From assembly GCF_019578655.1 (NCBI RefSeq), contig NC_063260.1, positions 18,658,723 to 18,722,722 on the forward strand: a stretch of 64,000 nt of DNA, in the 5' to 3' direction. A model generated the notes under the pieces. That model searched no databases and had not been told where the DNA came from. It was given only the letters and a program-made list of their open reading frames with translations. Shown piece by piece: positions 22,329 to 33,188 of this stretch (position 1 is the first letter of the stretch; the number at the start of each line of letters is the position of its first letter). Source of the DNA: Ricinus communis (Eukaryota > Streptophyta > Magnoliopsida > Malpighiales > Euphorbiaceae). A program made the translations under genes and the position numbers.

Positions 22329-23527
22329 TTCCCTCCTTCTTTAGGATGATTCGTCCTCGAATCAAGTTCATCACCTACATCAAAAGGACTCAAATCAGCT
22401 ACATTAAATGTACCACTCACATTATACTCACCTTTCAAATCAATCTTGTAGGCATTGTCATTGATCCTCTCAAGGACTTGAAATGGACCATCACCCCTCG
22501 GACTTAGTTTAGACTTTCTTTGATTTGGGAACCTTTCTTTCCGAAAATGCACCCAAACCCAATCTCCAGGTTGGAATACCATTGGAATTCGTCCTTTATT
22601 AACCCTCTCGGCCACTTTTGCATTTTGCTTCTCAATTCTCTCTTTAACTTGTTTGTGTAGCTTTTTAACCAAATCTGCCTTAGAAGAACCTTCAACACTA
22701 ACAAGCGTTATTTTATTGATTGCACGGCAGTCCACACACATTCTCCATGTGCCATCCTTCTTTGGAACCAAAATCACTAGAACCGCACAAGGACTTAAGC
22801 TCTCACGCACATACCCCTTTGACATCAGTTCTTCCACTTGCCTTTGAAGCTCCTTTGTCTCCTCTGGATTACTTCTATAGGCTGGTCTATTTGGTATGGA
22901 AGCCCCGGGTATGAAGTCTATTTGATGTTCTATCCCTCTTTGAGGAGGTAATCCACTTGGCATTTCCTCGGGAAAGACATCAGCAAATTCCTGCAAAAGA
23001 TTAGCAAACACACTCGGCAAGGAAAGATCAAGTTCAGTAGTGTTCAAATATACATCTTTATAAGTAACAACAAATAACATCCGACTTGAATGAAATGCAT
23101 GCCTAACTTCACTTTCCCTAGCCAAAAAACTACCCTTTGCCTTTGTTTTCTCTTTTGGCTGAATCTCACCCTTTGGGTTTTCATGTTCCTTTTTGTTATT
23201 TTCAGCCTCACGCCTCTCTCTTTCCAACTTACATTGGTCATCATACACTTCCTTAGGAGAAAGAGGTGTCAAAGTAACTTTTCTCCCATCCTTCACAAAT
23301 GAGTACCTATTTAGAAAGCCATCATGGAAGGCCCTCATATCAAATTCCCATGGCCTACCTAACAAGATATGGCCAGCATGCATTGGCACTACATCACATA
23401 GCGCCTCATCTGAATATCTACCAATTGTGAAAGGTACAACAACTTGCTTATTCACTTTGATCTCACCACAATTATTTAACCATAACAATTTATAAGGTCT
23501 AGGATGTGGAATTAGATTTAAACCCAA
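22028..23527 (-). pseudogene. pol: G1 pol remnant: protease, partial RT, integrase tail
   Basis: 499 codons. Order: protease C-terminal half (CDVVPMHAGHILLGRPWEFD, residues 40-60), a linker, RT N-terminus (LPSGLPPQRGIEHQIDFIPG to WRMCVDCRAINKIT, about residues 185-275), then directly the integrase C-terminal part (ADLVKKLHKQVKERIEKQN, PGDWVWVHFRKERFP, GTFNVADLSPF). Palm motifs, YxDD, RNase H and the integrase core are absent, yet the joint is in frame. The frame crosses the polypurine tract and ends inside the LTR. It is separated from gag by one TAA stop at about 23528-23530, where relatives have Glu. It cannot be an active polymerase or integrase. Confidence 0.92.
22329..22342 (-). other. 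Polypurine tract of G1
   Basis: Reads AAAGAAGGAGGGAA on the minus strand, directly next to the LTR. Confidence 0.88.
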
Positions 23528-23530
23528 TTT

Positions 23531-25018
23531 TTAAACCATTAAAGTGCTAGCAACATTTGTACAACTACCACCATCAATAATAACAAGACAAGTCTTACCT
23601 TGTACATGGCATCTTGTATGGAAAATGTTGTCTCTTTGCTGCTCCAAGGTATCATCTTCCTTCATTTGAACACTTAGTGTGCGCCTAGCCACCAAGAGTT
23701 CACCTCCCATAGGACCCTCAATGCAATCATCACTGCCGTCTTCCAATTGTGGTATCTCATCATCATTATCACTCTCTTCACTTGCTGTTTCAATCTCCCC
23801 ATGGTCTCTAGCCACCATTGCCCGCTTGTTTGGACATTGTGAAGCAATATGGCCACGCCCCAAGCATTTGAAACACTTGATGTCTCTATTCTTTTCTTTG
23901 TTAATTTCGGGTTTAGATGTGTCTTTGTTGCCTGAAATGCTTTTCCCTTTGTTGTCATTGGGAATAACCTTATCATCACCTTTCTTACCTCCTTTCCAAG
24001 AATTAGACCAATGTGGCCTCCCACTCGAAGTGCCCTTATATTCAAACCTTGCTGTCCCTCTAGGTTTTAGTTGCTTTTCCACCTTAATTGCAAGGTGAAC
24101 TAACTCCTCAAGCTCCACATAATGTTGCAACTCTACCCTATCAGCAATCTCCTTATTAAGCCCACCAATGAATCGTGCCATGGTAGCTTCTCTATCCTCA
24201 TCCAAATCAGCCCTAGTCATGAGCATTTCCATCTCCTTATAAAAATCCTCAACACTCCTTGTACCTTGCCTCAAAGATTGGAGTCTTTGATGTAACTCCC
24301 TATGGTAATGTCTGGGTACAAAACGTCTTCTCATGATAGTTTTGAGTGCAATCCAACTACCAATAGGCTCTTCCATGTTCCTCCTCCTACTAACCACCAA
24401 CTGATCCCACCAAACTATAGCATAGTCACTAAATTGGGTAACCACCAATTTCACCTTTTTCTCCTCTGAAAAGTTATGGCAATCAAAGATAAGGTCAACT
24501 CGCTTTTCCCACTCCAAATATGCCTCCGGATCAGTTTTTCCCAAGAAGGTAGGAATACTAAGTTTGATACTACCTAAGTTCCTATCAACATCATCAAAGT
24601 TCCCATAACCACCAAACTCACCACCAAAGTGTCCTCTACCTCTACCAAGATTTTGGTATCTCCTAGCTCCTCTACCCAGGCCTCTACCAACCCCACCATA
24701 GGCTGCATTATCATACTCCTCAAAACCCTCATCAAAGTCATCCTCATTCACCCCAATTGGCTGCCCATGATTACCTTGCACATTCCCTCCTTCATCAAGC
24801 CTATTTCCCAGACCTCGGGCAAGTGCATTAATTTGGTCCATAATGGCTTGTTGATTGGTTGCCATTTCCCTTCGTTGGGCTGCCATGTCAAGTTGCAACC
24901 TCTCCATTTGCTCATTCATATTTCTTATGCTTCGTTGCACCCTCTCATTTTCATGCATTTGTGCTGTGGGTATGCCGGTAGTTGGCACATTATTACCTCC
25001 ACTAGAACCACTTGACAT
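23531..25018 (-). CDS. gag: G1 gag with protease N-terminus
   Basis: An open frame on the minus strand. An upstream ATG at 25042 adds eight residues, but MSSGSSGGNN at 25018 is the likelier start. Residues 30-90 form a coiled coil (NMNEQMERLQLDMAAQRREM). A Gly/Arg-rich stretch follows (GRGLGRGARRYQNLGRGRGH). The gag core runs from about 145 to 320 (LSIPTFLGKTDPEAYLEWEK, RRRFVPRHYHRELHQRLQSL, DEDREATMARFIGGLNKEIA). The CCHC zinc knuckle CFKCLGRGHIASQC is at about 385, and the protease site DGGSCTNVAS is near the end. The stop after STLMV replaces Glu of relatives. Gag would assemble the retrotransposon particle and could still be made. Confidence 0.9.
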   Translation of the reverse strand: MSSGSSGGNNVPTTGIPTAQMHENERVQRSIRNMNEQMERLQLDMAAQRREMATNQQAIMDQINALARGLGNRLDEGGNVQGNHGQPIGVNEDDFDEGFEEYDNAAYGGVGRGLGRGARRYQNLGRGRGHFGGEFGGYGNFDDVDRNLGSIKLSIPTFLGKTDPEAYLEWEKRVDLIFDCHNFSEEKKVKLVVTQFSDYAIVWWDQLVVSRRRNMEEPIGSWIALKTIMRRRFVPRHYHRELHQRLQSLRQGTRSVEDFYKEMEMLMTRADLDEDREATMARFIGGLNKEIADRVELQHYVELEELVHLAIKVEKQLKPRGTARFEYKGTSSGRPHWSNSWKGGKKGDDKVIPNDNKGKSISGNKDTSKPEINKEKNRDIKCFKCLGRGHIASQCPNKRAMVARDHGEIETASEESDNDDEIPQLEDGSDDCIEGPMGGELLVARRTLSVQMKEDDTLEQQRDNIFHTRCHVQGKTCLVIIDGGSCTNVASTLMV

Positions 25019-26033
25019 GCTGCAATAAGAGTTAGTATGCAATAAAGAAAAAAAAATAAATCGAAGGAAATTAAGGACCTCACCAACACTCCCTCACGTG
25101 TTTACTCTCAATTAATGGGGATGGTCACTCGTGTTTCGCACAATCAAGAATGATCACACAAGGCTGAAAACTCACACCACTCAGCTTGTTTTCAAGGATT
25201 CTTATGTGAATCAATAACCACACATCAAGTTATTTCACTATGCTTGTAATGCACCAAGAATTATGATCTAAAAAGCTTAGTTGAGGCAAAAACGCAAAAG
25301 TCAAGAAAATTAAACAATTTGTCACGCTTTCAATAAAATTAGGACTGCAAACAAGCGAAAACTTCAAACGGATGCAAATGACATATGAAGAAACAATCTA
25401 GATGTAAGAAACAAGAAAGATACAGTTCAGCTTGAAATAGGAAAAAGAAGGAACGGATTTAGGAAGCAAAAATCACAAAGAAGGTTGATCAAGAAAGAAG
25501 GTTACCTCTTTATGCTTTAAATGTGTCAAATCTGCCCAAACTCAAAAGACACACAAAGAGGAGAATAAATGAAGGACAAAAACGAATTTAGAGCTGAATC
25601 AATTCAAATAAGATGGTATGTATAGGGCTCAGGTCATTGGAATTTAATGTCCCTTTGAATCTTCCCAAACAGCCACCCAATCCTTATTTATGTAGGATTG
25701 TGAAAATCTCCCTAAACCTTTTAACAACCCTAATATCTATGTAATCACCCTAAGAACAATGATTTCAACACCAAATACGTTATTTCCACTAACAAAGACA
25801 ATCAAACCAATCAGACCTATTCCTTTTTTTTTTTTGCTAATTCGGATCTGATATTTTTCTTTTCTTGTTTCGTTTTTTTTTTTTTGAATCAGAATCAAAA
25901 ACTACAAGAATCAAGAACTAAACAATGTAGATCTCAAGAATACCAAGAATACTTCAAGAACAATATCAAGAACTCAAGGAAAACAAACAATAACTCAAAG
26001 AAAAGGGATAAATAACCTGATTTAAGAGCCAAA
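25019..26033 (-). other. G1 untranslated leader
   Basis: About 1 kb between primer site and gag. It is A/T-rich with poly-T runs (for example near 25825 and 25870) and no coding frame I recognise. The same leader, somewhat rearranged, makes up most of the internal region of the G1-delta elements. A packaging signal would be expected here, but none can be identified by eye. Confidence 0.75.
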
Positions 26034-26045
26034 GCTCTGATACCA
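26034..26045 (-). other. Primer-binding site of G1
   Basis: TGGTATCAGAGC on the minus strand, two bases inside the 5' LTR. Confidence 0.92.
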
Positions 26046-26047
26046 AA

Positions 26048-26764
26048 TGTTAAGAACCTCCAAGGATTAGAACCACGAACCCTAATGATTATGAACCCGT
26101 GAATTACTATCTTAGAAACCCAAGAACAAATTGAGTTTCAAAACCCAAGAACCGCTTAAATCAGATTGCAAGGTATGGTTGATCAAGATCAGAACCTAAA
26201 GAAAACTAAGTTCTTTAAACCCTAACCCTTAACACGCCACAAGGATAGATCAATTCCTTGATAAGTGGTTTATGCATTCAACAAGAATTCAAGAATTCAA
26301 GCAAATATGCAAAGGAAACAACTACTATAATTTTATCAAAATTCTCAATTTCCAAAACACAACTTAAGGGGCGTTTTTATAGCCACCTAACATAATAAAC
26401 CCTAGTAAAACTATTAACCCTAGCTGCCACATAAGAAAAATAGGCAATAACATTGTTCTGAACTTAAAGAAGAGATTTCAGCCCAAATATTAGCCCACAA
26501 TAGTCTTCATGTATTTGGACTTGCAAAACATTAAATAAAGCCCATTCAGATGTGTCTTTACTTTGGCCTATCCTAGCATGACCAATTGGGCTTCCTTGAC
26601 TAGCCCGATCTTGCATATAGCCAATTAAGGCTTCTTGTAGCTTCTTGGACCTTGACCTTGTAATTGGGCCTTGTAGCATGCTCAATAGATCCTTAGCTTT
26701 ATCTTTGGTTTTCTTGTTGTCCTCTCCATCGAGTCCATCTTTAAGCTTGGCCATGTCCATATCA
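26048..26764 (-). repeat. 5' LTR of G1
   Basis: 717 bp; ends CA at 26764 beside the right CCTTG duplication. A minus-strand frame of 98 codons is the LTR-encoded pol tail, here without upstream pol. Confidence 0.95.
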
Positions 26765-26769
26765 CCTTG

Positions 26770-28133
26770 GGTGTTTGGTAGTTGGTAATTTCAATTTCTC
26801 CACAAGCAAAGTACTAGCAACATTAGTACAACTTCCACTATCAACAATCATGTTACACAACTTATTAGCAATTAAACAATGAGTATGAAACAAATTCTCA
26901 CGCTGCTCTCGATGCTCATCGTGTTTACATTGCAAACTAAGTGTGCGTTGTACTACTAACACATCCCCTTTAGCATACTCAACATCACTAACATCCTCTA
27001 AAGTTGGCATGTCATCATTCTCATCATCATTTTCATTTTCACTTTCAGATTCAACAATTCCATCTCTAACAATCATGGTCCTCTTATTAGGGCAATCACG
27101 TGCATAATGACCATGTCCAAGACACTTAAAACACTTCAAGCTTCTAGATTGATTAGCTTGATTCTCAACTTTGTTTTTGCTGCCTATTTCATTTTTATTC
27201 TTATTCTCATCCACTTTAGGCTTAGCAAATTTATTATCCTTTTTACTCCAATTCGATTTCCAATTAGAAGAACTAGAACTCGAATTAAGTTTAGAATCAA
27301 ACTTACTTGCACCTTTCTGCTTGAGTTGCCTTTCAATTTTCATGGCCACATTCACCATGTCCTCAAGCTCCACATAATGTTGCAACTCCACAAGATCAGC
27401 AATATTCTTGTTTAGACCATTCAAGAATCTTGCCATGGTAGCCTCTCTATCCTCCTCCATATTTGCTTTAATCATAGCCATTTCCATTTCTTTGTGGTAC
27501 TCCTCCACACTCATGGTTCCTTGCCTTAGAGTTTGCAATCGTTGATGCAAATCTCTATAGTAATAGTTAGGAATGAACCTCTTCCTCATGATGCGTTTCA
27601 TCTCCATCCATGACCCTACGGGTCTTTCTCCATTTCGTCTCCTTTCCCTACACAATTGATGCCACCAAACACTAGCGTAATCACAGAACTCAACGGCAGC
27701 AAGTTTTACCTTTTCTCCTCCGAATAGTTATGGCATTCGAAGATCATCTCCACCTTTGCTCCCATTCCAAGTAGACATCAGGATCATTCTTTCCTTGAAA
27801 GGAAGGAATTTTTATTTTGATGCTGCCTAGGTTGCGATCTACACCATCTTGCCTTGATCTCCTATTGTGTCTCCTAGGATGGTCATCTCCACCAAAAGTG
27901 GTTGCTTGGTCATCCTCCAAATCATCTTCGGCATCATAATCCTCTTGTTCAAAGGCTAGTTGCCTTTCTCTTCTAGGCTCGTTTTGAATTCTTGTAATAG
28001 TTTCACCTTGCCTTCTCACACTTTCAACAACATCATCCATTCGCCTATACATTCTTTCAAACTCTTTTTGCATTGCTTGCAAAGTTTGCTCAATGGATGC
28101 TCCAACACTACTTGAAACTTGTTCTTTTGACAT
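26770..28133 (-). pseudogene. gag: G3 gag and protease start (frameshifted)
   Basis: Two minus-strand frames. 27744-28133 gives the N-terminus from MSKEQVSSSVGAS: coiled coil, acidic stretch, and the start of the gag core (IKIPSFQGKNDPDVYLEWEQ). 26762-27655 gives the rest: RKRFIPNYYYRDLHQRLQTL, DREATMARFLNGLNKNIADL, a CCHC zinc knuckle CFKCLGHGHYARDC, and the protease motif DSGSCTNVAS. The frame is lost between 27655 and 27744, in the conserved CHNYSEE-like block. Protein similarity to G1 gag is plain, so G1 and G3 are related families. Confidence 0.9.
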
Positions 28134-28673
28134 TGTGCGAAAAACTTGAAAAACAAGTTAGTATAGCCTCACAAAAAACACTCGCTCGCGTGTGTCTCTC
28201 AATTAAAATGTCACACCGCTCGTGTTTCACTCAAAGTTTTGGCTTTTCTAAACAAACCAAATCAGATTATGGCAATTCAATGGAGTGAAAAGAAGAAAGA
28301 AAAGGTTGGTCTAGATTAAGTTGTTAGGTCAGGCCAAATTTAAAGTAGCTAGACACAAGAAAGCAATAAAATAAAATAATAGAATATGATTTCTATGCCG
28401 CCCAAACTTTCTCTTTTTTTTTTGATCTTGTGATTCTTTTTTTTTTTAATGATAATAACACAACTAAAAAGAAATTATGAACAACACAATTTTTTTTTAG
28501 CAAAGGACAACGAAGTTTTACTTTATGCGCACAAAGGTGTAAACTTTGAAAAGAATGAGTACTTAGAAGGAAAATATTGAAACAAGAAGAATTTGGCACA
28601 AAAAAAATAAAGAAGATGAGAAACTTTAATAACACACAAAATACAAAGATAAGCAAACCTCAACTTGAAGCAA
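28134..28673 (-). other. G3 untranslated leader
   Basis: A/T-rich leader between primer site and gag with poly-T and poly-A runs near 28410-28500. A frame of 87 codons is A/T-rich low-complexity sequence. No gene seen. Confidence 0.7.
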
Positions 28674-28685
28674 GCTCTGATACCA
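28674..28685 (-). other. Primer-binding site of G3
   Basis: TGGTATCAGAGC on the minus strand, two bases from the LTR end at 28688. Confidence 0.92.
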
Positions 28686-28687
28686 AA

Positions 28688-29567
28688 TGATAGGAAATCA
28701 TCATCTTAGCAACCACACACCCCAATAACTAATGAGTTATGATACATATGGAATGCAAGAAAACACCCTCCAATCAAGATGATTCCAAAACTCAAGGATC
28801 TCCTCAAGTGAAGTTAGAAAAAAAAAAAACTAGTTCCAACAATGAAACTAGCACTTGAATTCAACTCCAAACGCCACAAACCAAGTATGATTTGATAAGT
28901 TAAGAATCAAACACAAGATTTTGGTTAGAGAACGCCACAAACTAAAAATAGTTTGATAAGTTCAAAGTTCATGCAAGAACTTAAGCAAAAACACTCACAA
29001 AGAGCAAACAAAGATTATCATTCAAAATTCTATATTTACAAATGGATTTGGCTTTGATATTTATAGCCAAAACAAGACAAAGAAACCTAAATGGATGTCT
29101 TTTGAGCTTCCCCACGTTTTTCCCTTTAATTCCCCTTAAAACTTATTAAAAGTGGCTGTTTTTACATTGATGTCACTCATTTTTGTAACTCCCAAATGAC
29201 AACTAATTATGTGCATCCATTTTGTAACTCCAAATTATGACTAATTATGTGCATCTATTTTGTAACTCTAAAAGACAACTAATCACACCATAACTTAAGA
29301 AAAACCTAATAAAATGAAAATAAAAAAAGGCTTCAAATGAATCTTATTGGACCTATGAGTTCAGCCCAAACTTATTGCACTAAATTGATGATTTTGGATC
29401 CTTTTTGCAATCCTAAATCTTGGACTGAGCCTTGTTGTGTTTGAACATTCCAAATGTCTTTAATTAAGCCCAACAAAGCTTCTTGCATACTTTTGGACTT
29501 GGATCTTGTCATTGGACCTCCTTGAAAGCTTAAAGGATCATTTGTAATTCTTGTCTTTATTGCATCA
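28688..29567 (-). repeat. 5' LTR of G3
   Basis: 880 bp, TGATGCAATAAAG...TCCTATCA on the minus strand. Its outer 253 bp reappear inverted at 21035-21287. It contains the same type of LTR-encoded tail (GGPMTRSKSKSMQEALLGLI) as G1. Confidence 0.92.
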
Positions 29568-30212
29568 GATCTCTTTCCTTTCTTTTGTGCCTCTCTTTCT
29601 AATCTTTGTTTAGTATGATGGTTTGGTTCTATATGGGGAGCATAAGCCCGAGTGTCGAGTGAAATCGCGTGTAAGCGGCGAGCATAGGCACAGATCCATT
29701 GCTTTGACAAACGCACGGAAATTAAATTAGTGGATCAGAGTATTCATATCGTTCTCGAACGAAATGAAACCAGTTGATCGAGCATCGATATCATTCTCGA
29801 ATGATCGCGGTCAAATCTTTTGGAGGAAGGAGAATGCGGACGAGAATCGAGGCACGCCCAAATTCAGGACTTCGACCGTTGGGATCTCCGTCATTCCTTG
29901 TTCCTCTTGGCACGAGGACTCCTGACGACGAGAATCGAGGCACGCCCAAATTCAAGACTTGAGCACAAGGATTAGCGTAAAGAATCATGAGAAGGCAGTT
30001 GACAAGCTTGGCTGGTGGCGTTGATACATCGACCTAAATCCACGTGGGAGAAGGAGAAATCATGTTGTTGCTTGCTCTGATGTCTGGGACGCATCTAATA
30101 AAGTATTATGGGTCGGAGTGTTATTAGGTAGGCCCACACGGATTTCTCCTTGTTTTCGTTAAGGTGGCTTATAGAATCTAGGACTACGGTTGACCAGTCA
30201 ACTCCTCTCTAG
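29568..30212. repeat. S2 unit (subtype a), left part
   Basis: Continues the S2 unit cut by G3, starting with the right GATCT duplication, and is interrupted at 30213 by a G2 solo LTR. TCTAG at 30208-30212 is the left duplication of that LTR. Confidence 0.88.
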
Positions 30213-30991
30213 TGATGTGGAAAAGGAATAGGATCGTTTTTGGAATGAGTTTGAGTACTTTGAATGGTAGGGAGCAAATAAAAGAACACGACACTAAGTA
30301 AAGCACTCTCAAACTTCTACTCTCAAACACTAAGTAGTAAGAGCAAAAGGGCGTGTAAACACAAAGTAAAACACTTAGAATAATTTCACAAAGAAATCAG
30401 ATTTGTTTTCAACTCTCAATGCCTATAACACTTGGCCATGAGTTCTATTTATACTCAACCACTAGAAGAGTTACATGACATAGATAAACTCTTCAACTTC
30501 CTCCTAAAAACTGACCAGCTACAAGGATTCACATTCCCTTGTAACATCCCTAATTAAACAGCAAATAAAAGTGCTAAATAAAGAAAATCTTTGTAACAGC
30601 TATTAAAGGCTGATTACAAAGGTTTTATTATACATTTAAAACTGAAATTCTAACAGCAAATTAAACAAAGAATAACTCCAAAAACGTCCACCTTTATGAA
30701 CAGCAAAAACTGAACATAATGAGCAGCAAATAGAGTAAGGAATAACTCCAAAAACGTCCACCTTTATGAACAACAAAAACTGAACATAATGAGCAGCAAA
30801 TATTCCCCTTCTCAAGCTTTTATTCAACCATCCAATTAAGGCAAGTGATAAAGGTTTGTTTTGATGAGAATCCCATGAAATGTTCTGATCTTTGCTTAGC
30901 ATTTTCATGCACTAGCAAGGCATGGACCGTAGCATCATTATCTTGCACTTGAGCTGTGTGATGGACCTCTTGTTGGACTGATTCCATATCA
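30213..30991 (-). mobile_element. Solo LTR of G2
   Basis: 779 bp matching the G2 LTR, on the minus strand, flanked by TCTAG (30208-30212 and 30992-30996), which restores an S2 unit when removed. No internal sequence remains, so the two LTRs of a former element recombined. It has two 70-bp units and both segments that are missing from one or other LTR of the G2 element, so it is closest to the ancestral form. Confidence 0.93.
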
Positions 30992-31893
30992 TCTAGTTCT
31001 TCATTTGACTTTAGTTTATTCATCTTTCTTTATTTATTAATTTGTATTTAGCTTCTGGTCCATTCTCCTTATGGAATTAGGGATTCTGCACCATAGAAAC
31101 CGCACGCAACCGAATACTTGAGGCTAATGAGCCTACTATTCCGGTCTTCCACCTTGTGGGAAATCAAGTTATGGGTTCTTTCGAGACCTTTGCGAGCTCA
31201 TCGCGACTCGCCCTTGGAAAAAATAGACTTATCGCTCGCGCCCTTCCTTTCTTTTGTGTTCTTTATCTACCCTAGTGTCTAAATCAATTCGATTTGATCC
31301 TTACGCCCAACCGTATGGAGAAGAACAAAGAACTTGCGATCTCTTTCCTTTCTTTTGTGCCTCTCTTTCTAATCTTTGTTTAGTATGATGGTTTGGTTCT
31401 ATATGGGGAGCATAAGCCCGAGTGTCGAGTGAAATCGCGTGTAAGCGGCGAGCATAGGCACAGATCCATTGCTTGGACAAACGCACGGAAATTAAATTAG
31501 TGGATCAGAGTATTCATATCATTCTCGAACGAAATGAAACCAGTTGATCGAGCATCGATATCATTCTCGTATGATCGCGGTCAAATCTTTTGGAGGAAGG
31601 AGGGTACGACGAGAATCGAGGCACGCCCAAATTCAGGACTTCGACCGTTGGGATCTCCGTCATTCCTTGTTCCTCTTGGCACGAGGACTCCTGACGACGA
31701 GAATCGAGGCACGCCCAAATTCAAGACTTGAGCACAAGGATTAGCCTAAATCCACGTGGGAGAAGGAGAAATATGTTGTTTTCGATTAATCCGAACGTAA
31801 TACAAGCAGGAACGCGATCGCTCTGATTTCTGGGACGCATCTAATAAAGTATTATGGGTCGGAGTGTTATTAGGTAGGCCCACACGGATTTCT
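30992..31893. repeat. S2, remainder of the interrupted unit and part of another
   Basis: Resumes S2 after the solo LTR and runs through a second subtype-a unit that breaks off at GGATTTCTCC, where EPRV-D begins. A short piece near 31745 is missing relative to other a units. Confidence 0.88.
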
Positions 31894-32452
31894 CCCTGAT
31901 ACCAGGATGACGCCGAGAGTTGTTCATGCTATAATCCTCATGCTGTAAACTCAAGGAGAATATCCTTACTCAAGGCAAGAGAGTTTCTTTAAACTAAGAC
32001 CAAAGAGGCACCTCGCCATGGGGGTCTTTCTGCTTCTTTGAAACTCGAATAGCCAAGTTAGTCGAGTTAGCCCTTTTGGATTATAACAGAAACAGATCGT
32101 AGCAACAACTAATTCATTGCCATAGGATAGAGAAGAAGAATAGAGAGAAATTAGAAAGCCATGAAAGATAAGAAAGATAAGTGTTTATTCCTTGCACAAG
32201 TTGATTTACAAGAGAGACGAACCCTCCTTTATATAGGAGAATTGGAAACGTCAAGATAAACTTACAAACCACAAACTCTTGCCACCTGACAAGACTACTA
32301 TGCTTAATGCATGCGCATTAGAAAGGAATATATTCCTTTTCATAAAGAAGAAAAACATGTGACATAAAAAGCCAAAATATCTACTTTAAGTACAATAATA
32401 TAGAGCATCTTCTCAGTGGAGCATCTTGCTTTTTGTGAGTGGCTTATCCGAT
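31894..32452 (-). promoter_or_regulatory. EPRV-D leader, promoter and 3' non-coding region
   Basis: On the minus strand: 3' non-coding DNA, TATA box at 32228-32235, polyadenylation signal AATAAA at 32184-32189, leader, and the first bases of the primer site (GGTATCAG), where the viral sequence stops at the S2 junction. The arrangement equals EPRV-C 49002-49560. A polyadenylation signal shortly after the promoter is usual in this family and gives the viral RNA a terminal repeat. Confidence 0.82.
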
Positions 32453-33188
32453 CCTCACCAAATACGCTTATTGGTGGGTCCATGTTCTGAGTAGTCTTCA
32501 TCAGAGTCATCTGACTCACTTATGCCATAATTATGACGAATGCGTCGTGATGGGCCAGGTGTGTCAGATGAATAGCATCGAGGAGATTTTCGAGATATTT
32601 CTTGAGACAATAATTGAGAATCTGATGGAGGAGGTTCTTCTGGTTGTGACCATGGCTCTAAGAAAGCTGGGTTTATCTCCATTGATGATGTGGCTTCAGT
32701 TTGATGACTGGATGAGGTTGAAGGTGTTGAAGAAGTAGAAGAAATTAGTCGTCTTTGATCTGAGGGTCTCCTGTGCATGTTGATTACTGGGAATGCTTCA
32801 TTAGTTGAATGATTGAGTTCATTTCCCTTATGAAGTAGAGCATGTTTGATAGTGAAAGGCATTTCTTCAAAGCGGCCATGGAAGGTTTTCCAGGGAATGA
32901 TGGTTGTTGAGACAATGTCCTCTTTATTATGTTGTTGGTGGAGAAAGAGAATGGTGTGATAAGTTAAGGCCTTTGCATGATCTGTCATATTGAGGAGGCC
33001 TGCTTGATGAACTAATCTTCTGAGATGATGTTGCCATGCATGATGGTTTTCAAATAACAGAAAAAACTGCCAGGCAGGATGTGACTTATTTTCTTCCCTA
33101 TAGACATGTAAGATACCAAAGGTACCAGAATTGCTCAGATGTTGAGGGAAATGTCTCTGTTATGGTAGGAAAAAGTCTCCATGGAAAT
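32453..33188 (-). pseudogene. EPRV-D polyprotein C-terminus
   Basis: The minus-strand frame 32455-32988 encodes the C-terminal extension of the polyprotein, ending in the acidic tail with GISESDDSDEDYSEHG. It is very close to the end of the 46296-49001 frame of EPRV-C. Upstream, to 33188, the coding sequence continues out of frame to the point matching about 48225 in EPRV-C. The adjoining G1 array then replaces about 3.2 kb of virus before EPRV-E resumes. Confidence 0.85.

Larger units (their letters stand above)
21612..26764 (-). mobile_element. G1: Gypsy element with gag and a fused pol remnant
   Basis: Minus-strand element of 5,153 bp with 717-bp LTRs (21612-22328 and 26048-26764), in which I saw no mutual difference by eye. 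Perfect CCTTG target-site duplications (21607-21611 and 26765-26769) lie within G3 protease. It encodes gag and protease in full. Pol is internally deleted: RT breaks off before its active site and is joined in frame to the integrase C-terminus. It is the largest G1 copy here and looks young. Confidence 0.95.
21035..29567 (-). mobile_element. G3: Gypsy element with two U3 termini (contains G1)
   Basis: Bounded by the 5-bp duplication GATCT (21030-21034 and 29568-29572) inside an S2 unit. On the minus strand the right side is a normal 5' LTR (28688-29567), primer site, gag and protease. The left terminus should be the U5 end of a 3' LTR; it is instead the first 253 bp of the LTR in inverted orientation (21035-21287). 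Both outer ends therefore read TGATGCAATAAAG inwards. RT, RNase H and integrase are missing. Without the G1 insertion (21612-26764) and its duplicated CCTTG, the element is about 3.4 kb. Confidence 0.88.

Noticed and set aside
21035..29567. Inverted termini as a DNA transposon with terminal inverted repeats
   Set aside because: The ends are LTR sequence, the interior has gag, protease and a tRNA primer site, the duplication is 5 bp, and no transposase is present.
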